This document shows positions 6,788 to 14,650 of a stretch of 19,945 nt of DNA, piece after piece (position 1 is the stretch's first letter; every line of letters begins with the position of its first letter). A program made the position numbers and the translations under genes. The notes beneath the pieces were generated by a model. That model was not told the DNA's origin. It made no database searches and saw nothing but the letters and a program-made list of their open reading frames with translations. Source of the stretch: an uncultured Bacteroidota bacterium (GTDB taxonomy: Bacteria; Bacteroidota; Bacteroidia; Chitinophagales; Saprospiraceae); the NCBI GenBank assembly GCA_937926185.1, contig CALEYM010000510.1, positions 1-19,945 on the forward strand, written 5' to 3'.

Positions 6788-6845
6788 ATTAACGAAAGAA
6801 AAAGCAAAAGCGCCGTGCGGTTGCGGCAAAATCTGAAACCGGCCC
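6736..6845 (+). repeat. Imperfect tandem duplication of about 50 bp at the 3' end of the secreted-protein gene
   Basis: Copy 1 (6736-6784) and copy 2 (6794-6845) share AAAGCAAAA, then ACGTCGCACGG versus GCGCCGTGCGG, then TTGCGGCAAAATC and an ending (ACGACCC versus CCGGCCC). Copy 2 would read KEKAKAPCGCGKI followed by TGA, but in the +1 frame relative to the gene, so it is outside the present coding frame. It looks like a duplicated or decayed C-terminus. Confidence 0.75.
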
Positions 6846-6846
6846 A

Positions 6847-7884
6847 ATGAAATGTTTACTTTTAGCGCCGCTGCGATACCCTTTTATCAATTCTATAATA
6901 GCGGGATTCGAACAGGAAGGCATTACACTAAAATGCGTTGATTATCAGGATTTTTTCTCCCCCCGAAAAAACAGCTGGTATAACAACTACAGCGCGCTGC
7001 CCAGAAAAATCCGAAACCTCTGGGAAGAGCCTTACGTCAAAAAAGCCAATGAGGAATACCTGAAGATATTCCGCGAATTCAAACCCGACCTGGTTTTTAT
7101 TTACAACAACCAGCTGGCGCTGCCGGAACTACTCGAAGAATTCAAACAAAAAAGCCGGATCGCTTTCATGCTGGGCGACAATCCGCTGTACACGCCCACC
7201 AGCATTTACAACCTGCATATTCTTTTTTACGCCGACTACGTCATTAGTCCGGATTCGATGTGGCGCGACCAACTGACCCAAATGGGCGTGCGCAACGTGG
7301 TATTCGACTGCTTCGGATTCAACAGCGCCGTGTATTACCCCACAAACCCAGGCACAGCAGACCGGCAGGCGTACCAGTCCGATTTTATTTACGTGGGCAG
7401 CGCCAGCAAAACCAACTGGGGCTATAAACGGCTGTTATTTCTCAATATTTTTCGCGATCTCGATCTGCGGGCCTACATCAGCGGCAGCATGGATCGCTGG
7501 CTGACATTTTTCCCGGCACTCGAAGACAAAATCATTCCCCACGACCGCTTCGATGCCGGTTTCAACAATTTAGTGTACAATTGCAGCAAAATTGCCCCCG
7601 TCGAGTTGGTGCCTTCTCTGTTTAAAGGCATACACGTGCGCGTTTTCGATATTCTGGGCGCCGGCATCCTGCCGCTTTGCGAATACAGCGCCGATCTGGA
7701 AACCGTTTTTTCAGGTATCGACATTCCGTTGATAAAAAATTATGCGGAAGGCGCGGAAATGGCCCGGTTTTGGTTAGACAACGAATCGAAAAGATTGTCA
7801 TGCGTCGAGGCCATGCGCCGGCGCGTTATCGGGGGATACACCCCCGAAATGGTTATCCGCCGGATGACCAGTCATATTTTTTAA
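6847..7884 (+). CDS. CgeB-like glycosyltransferase (GT-B fold)
   Basis: Predicted cytoplasmic GT-B glycosyltransferase of 345 aa, resembling the CgeB/YkvP group. The N-terminal half is the acceptor domain, with the common EFKPDLVFIYNNQ segment (about residues 77-89) and a DNPLYTP loop. The C-terminal half (from about residue 180, DFIYVGSASKTNWGYKR) has the donor-binding domain. RVFDILGAGILPLCEYSADLE (from residue 265) matches the conserved helix-turn of the Glyco_trans_1_2 domain, where most members read R-x-F-E-x-x-A-x-G. The ATG at 6847 follows the previous gene by 59 bp. It precedes the polymerase gene, as expected for a repeat-unit assembly enzyme. The family call is fairly confident; the sugar is unknown. 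Confidence 0.78.
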   Translation: MKCLLLAPLRYPFINSIIAGFEQEGITLKCVDYQDFFSPRKNSWYNNYSALPRKIRNLWEEPYVKKANEEYLKIFREFKPDLVFIYNNQLALPELLEEFKQKSRIAFMLGDNPLYTPTSIYNLHILFYADYVISPDSMWRDQLTQMGVRNVVFDCFGFNSAVYYPTNPGTADRQAYQSDFIYVGSASKTNWGYKRLLFLNIFRDLDLRAYISGSMDRWLTFFPALEDKIIPHDRFDAGFNNLVYNCSKIAPVELVPSLFKGIHVRVFDILGAGILPLCEYSADLETVFSGIDIPLIKNYAEGAEMARFWLDNESKRLSCVEAMRRRVIGGYTPEMVIRRMTSHIF

Positions 7885-7947
7885 TCCCCGCACACCTCCC
7901 GCCTTCGCACGGCATAGCCGGCATCCTGCAACCGATAGCTCCCTGAT

Positions 7948-9372
7948 ATGTACAAGAGGTTTTTAGAATTATCTTTCTGGATTGTCTTTACCATACTGAC
8001 GACATATTACGTCCCGAAGTTCATACAGCCGGCGTTGTATATCATTATGTTGATCGCCTATTACCGGTCAAAAAATGAACCGATGTGGCTGGCGATTTTC
8101 CTGGTATTGTCGGATGGTTTTTTGGGTTTTTTCAACAACTACGAAGTCGTTTTGGCCGTGATACCGGGCTTGCCGCCCATTGAAATGGGGCATTTCTACG
8201 TACTGCTCAGTATCATAAAAGCCACCAGATATCAACCGCCCGGCCGCTTCTTCTTCAATACTTTACTGGGCGTCTTGACCGTTTACCTGGGCTTTTTGAT
8301 CGTACAAAGCTACGTATTGGGTCTGAACCCCGCCATGAACGTTCAATTTCGCCTGCTTAAAACCATATTTCCCCTGGGCTTATTTTATGCGATCCCGCGG
8401 CTATTCCGGACAGAGGAGGATTACCGGTCATTTTTCGCCTACATGTTCCCGTTTGCCTTCACGACGTTGTTCGCGCAGGTGTTCACCATCGTCATGCACA
8501 TGTCGCCTTCCCAGTTTCTGGGTGTTCACCGAAAGTTTTGGTTCACGGTGGATGTCAATACAGGCAGAACGTACCGGGGATTTTACAGCACCGCCACGGT
8601 GCTGTCTACCTATTTCGGCTCCATGTACTACCTGGCGCACCGGGGTAAAAATTTTAACCAGTTATACCTGTTTGCCGTACTGGGGGCAAGCCTGATGGCG
8701 GCGTTTTTGTCCGCTACCCGCGGTTGGGTGGTCGGAATGTCGCTGAGTTTGATATTGTTCTTGTTTTTCGTAGTGAAACTCAGTGGGAAGCAGGTGTCCA
8801 GATTAGCCCTTTCGGCGGCATTGATCCTCATATCCCTGATGGCGATTCCAATAGTGAACAAGCAGATTTCTCTTGCCATAAAACGAATGACCACGCTCGA
8901 AGCGCTGGCCAGCGGCGACCGCACGGCGAAGGGGACGCTTTCCAGGATTACGGAACGCAGCCCCCGCGTAATGAACAAATGGATCGAAAGTCCGCTGACC
9001 GGCTGGGGTTTCTCCGATACCTTTACCGAATATCAGGATTTTCATGTCGGAAATCAGAACATATTGCTACACTCCGGAATACTCGGCGCCGCATTATTGG
9101 GCATGTTTTTTGTTTACTTCCACGGCAAGTTGTTTTTCCGAAGTACGCTGCTCCCCCGCGGCCATCCCCTGAAAGAAGCGTTACTCACATTCGGCGTTTT
9201 TTTTCCGGGTTGGTTTTTTATCCACTCCTCTTCAGGCCAGCAATTTGCCTACTATCAGGACCCGGGCCAGGCCCTGGTTTTTGTGCCGTATTTATACCTG
9301 GGCGGCCTGACCTATTTGAACACCATCAGTCAACCGGAACAGTCTGCCGTTCCAGCCACAGAAAATACTTAA
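7948..9372 (+). CDS. O-antigen polymerase/ligase family integral membrane protein (Wzy/WaaL-like)
   Basis: Polytopic inner-membrane protein of 474 aa with about 11-13 hydrophobic segments by eye. The protein begins with a membrane helix (SFWIVFTILTTYYV). A larger polar region around residues 310-365 lies between helices and would be the periplasmic loop typical of Wzy_C proteins. The motif SATRGWVVG (residues 255-263) matches the conserved S-x-x-R-G arginine region of the O-antigen ligase/polymerase domain, and ILLHSGILGAALLGMFF near the end is also typical. Given its place among repeat-unit genes it is more likely the polymerase (Wzy) than the core ligase, but sequence alone cannot tell. No flippase (Wzx) is in the window. 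Its stop codon lies in a short TAATCGTAAACCG repeat that runs into the next ATG. Confidence 0.85.
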   Translation: MYKRFLELSFWIVFTILTTYYVPKFIQPALYIIMLIAYYRSKNEPMWLAIFLVLSDGFLGFFNNYEVVLAVIPGLPPIEMGHFYVLLSIIKATRYQPPGRFFFNTLLGVLTVYLGFLIVQSYVLGLNPAMNVQFRLLKTIFPLGLFYAIPRLFRTEEDYRSFFAYMFPFAFTTLFAQVFTIVMHMSPSQFLGVHRKFWFTVDVNTGRTYRGFYSTATVLSTYFGSMYYLAHRGKNFNQLYLFAVLGASLMAAFLSATRGWVVGMSLSLILFLFFVVKLSGKQVSRLALSAALILISLMAIPIVNKQISLAIKRMTTLEALASGDRTAKGTLSRITERSPRVMNKWIESPLTGWGFSDTFTEYQDFHVGNQNILLHSGILGAALLGMFFVYFHGKLFFRSTLLPRGHPLKEALLTFGVFFPGWFFIHSSSGQQFAYYQDPGQALVFVPYLYLGGLTYLNTISQPEQSAVPATENT

Positions 9373-9382
9373 TCGTAAACCG
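9370..9382 (+). repeat. Two-unit TAATCG-TAAACCG junction repeat
   Basis: The only spacer between the polymerase stop and the next ATG is TAATCGTAAACCG, in which the first TAA is the stop codon. It combines the TAAATCG unit of the 4579 array with the TAAACC unit of the 15788 and 18312 arrays. It is too short to stand alone as a repeat but fits the pattern. Confidence 0.45.
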
Positions 9383-10510
9383 ATGAAAGAACAAACCGCT
9401 ACTCCATCCCATCTGCCCGTTCACTACGTGGTTTGGCGTGCCGCCGCGGGCGGGGCAGAGTTGTCGGTTAAGCACTATATTGATCGTTTTAGCCCGTATC
9501 GTCCGGTTCACGTGTTCAGTTTGCGAGGTTCCGGAAATGAAATCTACGACGAATCGAAGATCCAATTTCAAAGCGGTTCTGATAACAATCTGGAATGTTA
9601 CCTCCGGTATTTCCGGTATTGCCGGCAACACCGGCGCGACCTTTTCCATCTGATGAGCGTAGGCCCGGTCATTTTACTCATCACCCTGCTGGCCGGCGTG
9701 CAAAGTCCGGTTTATCATATCCACGGCACCATCTACTGGAAAAAAACGCTGGCAAAAATTTATCTTAAAACGGCCTGGCATCTTGCATCCCTGTTCCGGA
9801 CGGTTTTCATCGCCAACTCCCGGTACAGCGCATCTATTTTTCATAAAGTAGTGCTGCCCGTTCAACCCAAAGTGATTTACAACGGGTTCGACGTGCATAC
9901 TTTCCTTGAAAAACGTTCCAGGCGCACCGGCTTGCGCCGCATGGCCTACATCGGCCGGCTGCAGCCCGGCAAAAATGTGGAACTGGTCATCCGGCTTTTT
10001 AAGGAAGTTGCCGCAGAATACCCCAAACTGGAACTGCACATTGCCGGCGATGGCGCCCTGCGCCCCACGCTGGAGCGGCAGGTCAGTCAAAGCCCGCACC
10101 GCGACCGGATCAAATTTCACGGCTGGGTGACCGACATAGCCGCCTTCTACGGCAGCGTCGATCTGTTCGTGTTTCTCAGCGCCTACGAATCATTCGGCAA
10201 CGTGCTGCCGGAGGCGCTCCTGACCGGTTTGCCGGTGCTCACCAGCAACATCCCGGTCTTTGAAGAGATCTACGGCGGGGAAGCAGATTTCGTGTTGGGC
10301 AACCCCGAACGCTATGAAGAAATAAAAGAAGACTTTCGCAAAGCCCTGGCCGGCTATCCGCAACTGGCGGACAAAGCCTTCGCCCTGAGCGACCGGATGC
10401 TCCAAACCTTCAACATTGAACATCACCTCTCGGAAATAGAAAACATTTATGAACAAGTTGAGTCCGCCCGTCATCTACTACCACTCCGTGGCGCCGGCGC
10501 TATTCGATAA
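9383..10510 (+). CDS. Glycosyltransferase family 4 (GT-B fold)
   Basis: Retaining GT4 glycosyltransferase, 375 aa. The N-terminal domain has the glycine loop AAAGGAELS (about residues 20-28). The donor domain begins YIGRLQPGKNVELVI (189-203), with Arg192 and Lys197 in the positions that contact the nucleotide diphosphate. It continues with LHIAGDGALRPTLE and FHGWV, and has the E-x7-E motif ESFGNVLPE (Glu269 and Glu277), followed by ALLTGLPVLTS. It starts 10 bp after the polymerase gene. The last 62 nt overlap the deacetylase gene, so the terminal ~20 residues (after IENIYEQ) look like an accidental read-through extension beyond the normal end. Donor and acceptor are unknown. Confidence 0.92.
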   Translation: MKEQTATPSHLPVHYVVWRAAAGGAELSVKHYIDRFSPYRPVHVFSLRGSGNEIYDESKIQFQSGSDNNLECYLRYFRYCRQHRRDLFHLMSVGPVILLITLLAGVQSPVYHIHGTIYWKKTLAKIYLKTAWHLASLFRTVFIANSRYSASIFHKVVLPVQPKVIYNGFDVHTFLEKRSRRTGLRRMAYIGRLQPGKNVELVIRLFKEVAAEYPKLELHIAGDGALRPTLERQVSQSPHRDRIKFHGWVTDIAAFYGSVDLFVFLSAYESFGNVLPEALLTGLPVLTSNIPVFEEIYGGEADFVLGNPERYEEIKEDFRKALAGYPQLADKAFALSDRMLQTFNIEHHLSEIENIYEQVESARHLLPLRGAGAIR

Positions 10511-11606
10511 ATGGATCCAAAAATTCCTGACGCTTCCGCTCGAAACGTTTGAAGACCAATTGGACTACCTGCGCGTCAACGGATTTCGCGCCCTCTTTTT
10601 CGACGAATGGCTGGCTTACCGCAAGGGCGAAGCCGGCGTGAGCGACAAAGAAGTGTGTATTGCCTTCGACGACGGTCTGCTCGACAACTGGGTGTACGCC
10701 TATCCCCTGGCTAAAAAATACGGTATGCGTTTCACACTGTTCGTATCGCCGGAGTGCGTCGACCCGCGCCCGGTGCTGCGACCCACGCTCGAAGACGTGT
10801 GGAATGGCCGTTGCCGCGCTTCGGAATTGCAGGGGCTTGGTTACCTGAGCTGGCCCGAAATAAAACTGATGCAGCAATCGGGGGTAGTCGATATACAGTC
10901 GCATACGATGACCCATGCCAAATATCCCGTTTCCGACAAACTTCGGGGCTTTTATTACGGCGGGTTCCCCGGGCTGCATCCCATCCTGAATGCCCACCCC
11001 GAACTCAGACCCAACTACATGAACGACCCCGATTTTGAAAAACGCCTGCCCCTCGGCACGCCCCTCTTCGAGGAAAAATCGGCCGCGATAGCGCGCATAC
11101 ACCATATCAACCCGGATTTCATGTCGGAAGTAACGACGCTGGCCGACAAATACGAACTGAACATTCCGGAACATCGCCCGGTGTATGAAACCGCCGCCCG
11201 TGAAATTTACCGGCGCTACAAAGAGGCCGGCGCCCTGATAACTTCGGTGGAATCGGAGGAAGCATACCGGCGGCGGCTCGAATACGAAGTCGTCGAATCC
11301 AAACGTATTATCGAATCGCAACTGCAAAAACCGGTGCGGTTTTTATGCTGGCCCCATGGCGACAACAGCCATGAAGCCCATGCGATGGCCAAAGCCGCTG
11401 GTTACTTAGCCACTACTTCCGGTAAAATGCCCGGAGAGGCCGGCAAACCCGACCGCATCCCGCGTTTTGGAACGGCCTGGGATCACGGGCCCTGGCTGAA
11501 CCGCCAGAAATTTCATTATAAAATAGCCAGCCATTATCACAAACAACCGTACTACGCCCTTTGGCTGGCCAACGAATACAAAAACAAAATTTTAAAACGC
11601 GGCTGA
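10449..11606 (+). CDS. NodB-type polysaccharide deacetylase family protein (CE4)
   Basis: Predicted metal-dependent carbohydrate de-N-acetylase, 385 aa. It begins PPVIYYHSVAP, a common opening of family members. Motif 1 is IAFDDG (residues 71-76), with the catalytic Asp74 and metal ligand Asp75. Motif 2 is SHTMTHA (151-157), with ligands His152 and His156. The proline-containing segment FLCWPHGDNS (298-307) corresponds to motif 3 in degenerate form. Between motifs 2 and 3 there is a long stretch (about 140 residues, 158-297, partly charged helix) that is much larger than in compact NodB domains. No signal peptide is seen, so it may act in the cytoplasm on a precursor or lipid-linked sugar. 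It overlaps the GT4 gene by 62 nt and the next gene by 1 nt. Confidence 0.82.
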   Translation: MNKLSPPVIYYHSVAPALFDKWIQKFLTLPLETFEDQLDYLRVNGFRALFFDEWLAYRKGEAGVSDKEVCIAFDDGLLDNWVYAYPLAKKYGMRFTLFVSPECVDPRPVLRPTLEDVWNGRCRASELQGLGYLSWPEIKLMQQSGVVDIQSHTMTHAKYPVSDKLRGFYYGGFPGLHPILNAHPELRPNYMNDPDFEKRLPLGTPLFEEKSAAIARIHHINPDFMSEVTTLADKYELNIPEHRPVYETAAREIYRRYKEAGALITSVESEEAYRRRLEYEVVESKRIIESQLQKPVRFLCWPHGDNSHEAHAMAKAAGYLATTSGKMPGEAGKPDRIPRFGTAWDHGPWLNRQKFHYKIASHYHKQPYYALWLANEYKNKILKRG

Positions 11607-13393
11607 TGTTTTTTTATCTGGAAAACCGCTTCACGAACAATCCGCCCGGGGTAAACATATTGCCGCCGGAAGCAAAGGAATTCCATGCATTGCAGGAGCA
11701 TACCCTGCACCTGCAAGCCGGCAAACAGCGGATCGAGTCGCTGCAAATGCCGGGTGGCGGCCGTTTGCTGTTGCTGGGCGATCCGGTTTTTCAGCCTCGC
11801 GAAAACCTGGCTGAAAACCTGTGTACCCCGGACGGTCACCTCGATATCCGCGCTTTATACACCGAAATCCGGGGGCATTACAACTGGTTTTACCTGCAGA
11901 GCGCCGGATTTTCCTGCGGCAATTCCTTTGGCGCGCTTTTTCCTGTTTATTATCATATCCGGCACGACCGCATACTGCTCAGTTCCTCGGCGTTTTTCCT
12001 CGGCGGCAAACTGGATAATGCCGTCCCCGACCGCCGCTACCTGCTCGAACGCCTGCTGTTCAATTACCCGTTTTTTCAATCGACCGGCCTGAGCGGCGTC
12101 GGGCTGTTGGGCGCGCACCGCCGCCTCGTGGTGTCGGAAACGGGCGCGCGAATGGATACGCCGTTTGCCGTGGACGACTATTTTGGCAGCGGGCGGGAAC
12201 ATGGCGCCGAAAGCCTGCGCCGGCTCACCGAATTATTTGAATCGGAAACCCGGCTGTTTTTGCCCGATGCGCCGTTTGCGGTTTCTTTTACCGGCGGGTT
12301 CGACGGGCGCACCCTCGTGGCCGCTGCCCGGAAGGCAGGGCGAAGCGATTTTTTTACCTATAGTTTCGGTATGCCCGGCGAAACCGACGTCACTTTCCCC
12401 GCCGCGCAAACTAAAATGCTGGGTATCCCTTATCAGCCGGTTTATCTCGACGACGACTATGTCGAACAGCACGCATACCATTCGGCATGGGCTTTTATGC
12501 GCCTGTCGGAATTTAACGGCAATTTCGGACGGCCTCACTACCACTACGCGGCCCGGCTGTTGTCCGGCAAAACAAACTACATCCTGACCGGGAATTTCGG
12601 CAGCGAAATGTTCCGGGCCATGCACAATCCCGGCGTCATGATGAGCGAGGCGCTGATCCGGGTTTTCACCGCAACCGATAACGCATGGAAAGATTTCCTG
12701 CGCCAGTGCGCGGGCGAGCAGGCGAACGCCTTTTTCCGCACTGAAATGGATGCCCTCATCGCCGATTTGGAACAGTATTTGGCCAATAAAAAAGAACTCG
12801 ACCCCAACCGGCGCTTCTATGTCTTTGTACTGGAAGAAATTTTTCGCAAATACTTTGGCCCTGAATTGGTTATGCAAAGTCATTACCTGTGCAACCGCAC
12901 ACCGTATCTGTCTTTCCGGTTCTTTCGCGCGCTGAATGAAACCGTGTGGTCGGGCGTACATGCGCGTTTGTTTGAAAAACAAAAAAACAAACGGCTGAAA
13001 GGCCAGATATTTTATTCCGCTTTTTTGCAGGGGGCGGACAGGCAGTTCTACCGCTTGCCCACGAACAAGGGGTACAGCCCCGCCGATGTACTGGAACAAT
13101 GGCGCCGGCCGCTCTTGCTGGCTAAAGTAGCCCGGCAGAAATTTTTCAGACGGGAAACCGGCGACTCGAACGCCGTGGAAACCTGGTTTTCCCGTTATTA
13201 CGGCGACCTGATGCGCGAGATTGAGCCCCGCGATTATCCCGAATTGCTGCTGTCCGGCCTTTCGGCCTTTTTAGACCGGGATGCCCCCGCGCCGGATTTC
13301 ATGGAAAAAACCATTCACTTCTGTTCGCTGGCTGCCGCCTGGGCCGCGGCCGCCAGGGTATCAACTCACGCCACTTCAAATCAAATCGTATGA
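11606..13393 (+). CDS. Asparagine-synthetase-like protein with degenerate active sites
   Basis: 595-aa relative of AsnB. The C-terminal half is an AANH/PP-loop ATP-pyrophosphatase-like domain. SFTGGFDGR (residues 227-235) stands where AsnB has SGGLDSS, and LTGNFGSEMFR where AsnB has DGxGADE. The N-terminal half resembles the class II glutamine amidotransferase fold in layout, but the protein starts MFFYLEN, so the catalytic Cys2 is missing and it cannot hydrolyse glutamine in the usual way. It may use a free amine or be a distinct adenylating enzyme. The ATG at 11606 overlaps the upstream stop by one base (TGATG); an in-frame upstream TTG would only extend into the deacetylase gene. Its stop overlaps the next gene by 4 nt. 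It probably modifies a sugar acid or amino group of the glycan; this is inference from context. Confidence 0.82.
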   Translation: MFFYLENRFTNNPPGVNILPPEAKEFHALQEHTLHLQAGKQRIESLQMPGGGRLLLLGDPVFQPRENLAENLCTPDGHLDIRALYTEIRGHYNWFYLQSAGFSCGNSFGALFPVYYHIRHDRILLSSSAFFLGGKLDNAVPDRRYLLERLLFNYPFFQSTGLSGVGLLGAHRRLVVSETGARMDTPFAVDDYFGSGREHGAESLRRLTELFESETRLFLPDAPFAVSFTGGFDGRTLVAAARKAGRSDFFTYSFGMPGETDVTFPAAQTKMLGIPYQPVYLDDDYVEQHAYHSAWAFMRLSEFNGNFGRPHYHYAARLLSGKTNYILTGNFGSEMFRAMHNPGVMMSEALIRVFTATDNAWKDFLRQCAGEQANAFFRTEMDALIADLEQYLANKKELDPNRRFYVFVLEEIFRKYFGPELVMQSHYLCNRTPYLSFRFFRALNETVWSGVHARLFEKQKNKRLKGQIFYSAFLQGADRQFYRLPTNKGYSPADVLEQWRRPLLLAKVARQKFFRRETGDSNAVETWFSRYYGDLMREIEPRDYPELLLSGLSAFLDRDAPAPDFMEKTIHFCSLAAAWAAAARVSTHATSNQIV

Positions 13394-14583
13394 AATGCTC
13401 GATCCGCTACAACATCCCCGATGCAGATTTCTGGGGCCGCTACGCGCAACTTTGGGAACGCGGCCTGCATCGTTCGGCTTTTCAATCGCCCCATATCGTT
13501 CAATATTTTAGCGGCTTGATACACGATGGCCTGGCAGTTTTCGAGTGTACGGATGAAGACCGGCTGATCGCAACGGCCCTTTTTAAACGCGAACAAGGGC
13601 ATTATACCTTCCTGAGCGATCTGAAAACCGACGCTAATTTTTTCCTGGTGGATCGCGACTGTACGCCGGAAATGACGCGACACATTTTTGAGGGGTTTAT
13701 CGGGCTGGTTGAGCAAGAAAAAATGACCCTGATGCTCAACCACTTCCCGGCCTGGGCGGCATATTCGGATATTCTGGAAGAAATACTGCGTTCGAGTTCC
13801 CTGTATTCCATGCAGATCGATTACTCCGTGTGCCCGATAGCCGCCGGGGAAACGCCCGAAGCCTTGCACAAGGAGGTCAGCTCTTCCCGGAATACCCGGT
13901 ATAAAGTCAATAAATTCGTCAAACAGGAAAACGGCACATTTGAAGTGCTGACCGATGACGCCGACATGGATCATTGGGCCGATGAATTTTGTGATGCGCA
14001 CGTGGCCCGCTGGGCGCCCACCCCTACCCCATCGGCTTACCGCGACCCCAAACGGCGCGAATTCCTGAAACACTGCCTGCACGCCTGGTATGCCGACAAA
14101 GTGCTGGTGCGGTTCGCGCTCCGCGTGGGGGAAAAACGCATCGGATTCATGGTTGGGCTTTTGGAAGAAGAAACGCTGATCTATCACGCACCAACTTTTC
14201 ATCCCGACTATGCGCACTGCAGTCCGGGCCGCGCGCTGATCTATTTCATCACTCAATGGATGGCTGAAAATCAGCTGCGCATACTCGATTTCGGCGACGG
14301 AAACGAGCCCTACAAATACTATGTGGCCAGCAAAGACCAGGTGTTGCGGCGCATTTTTATTTCAGGAAAATACAACCTGGCTTTTATCGCTAAAACGCAT
14401 TTCATCAAAGCGGTGCGGGAACACCCAAAAATTTATACCCTCTACCAAAACAAACTTAAACCGGCTTATCGCAACCTGCTTGGCAAGGTTTCTGTACTGC
14501 TATCTTCCGCACTGAGCCTGAACGGACTAAATCTGGTCATTTGCGATGAAAATTTATCGAGCTTGACTTTTTTCCCCCTTTGA
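13390..14583 (+). CDS. FemAB/CelD-like GNAT-fold protein, copy 1
   Basis: 397-aa protein of the CelD/BcsL-FemAB superfamily (Acetyltransf_6 type, double GNAT fold). Such proteins transfer acyl or aminoacyl groups to amines. Visible family features are FLSDLKTDANFF (residues 74-85), a basic NTRYKVNKF segment in the linker, RDPKRREFLKHCL, and LDFGDGNEPYKYYVA (from residue 299), which matches the C-terminal D-F-x-x-G-x-x-x-Y-K-x-x signature of the group. No signal peptide or transmembrane helix is seen. The ATG overlaps the asparagine-synthetase-like stop by 4 nt. The next gene is a full-length paralogue. The substrate is unknown; aminoacylation or acylation of an amino sugar is plausible. The last ~50 residues differ from the paralogue and end in a hydrophobic tail. 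Confidence 0.78.
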   Translation: MKCSIRYNIPDADFWGRYAQLWERGLHRSAFQSPHIVQYFSGLIHDGLAVFECTDEDRLIATALFKREQGHYTFLSDLKTDANFFLVDRDCTPEMTRHIFEGFIGLVEQEKMTLMLNHFPAWAAYSDILEEILRSSSLYSMQIDYSVCPIAAGETPEALHKEVSSSRNTRYKVNKFVKQENGTFEVLTDDADMDHWADEFCDAHVARWAPTPTPSAYRDPKRREFLKHCLHAWYADKVLVRFALRVGEKRIGFMVGLLEEETLIYHAPTFHPDYAHCSPGRALIYFITQWMAENQLRILDFGDGNEPYKYYVASKDQVLRRIFISGKYNLAFIAKTHFIKAVREHPKIYTLYQNKLKPAYRNLLGKVSVLLSSALSLNGLNLVICDENLSSLTFFPL

Positions 14584-14650
14584 CTTACGATCAGCGCTTC
14601 ATTCAAACCGGTCGATCAAACATTCAAACACACAACGCTTGCCCTGCAAA

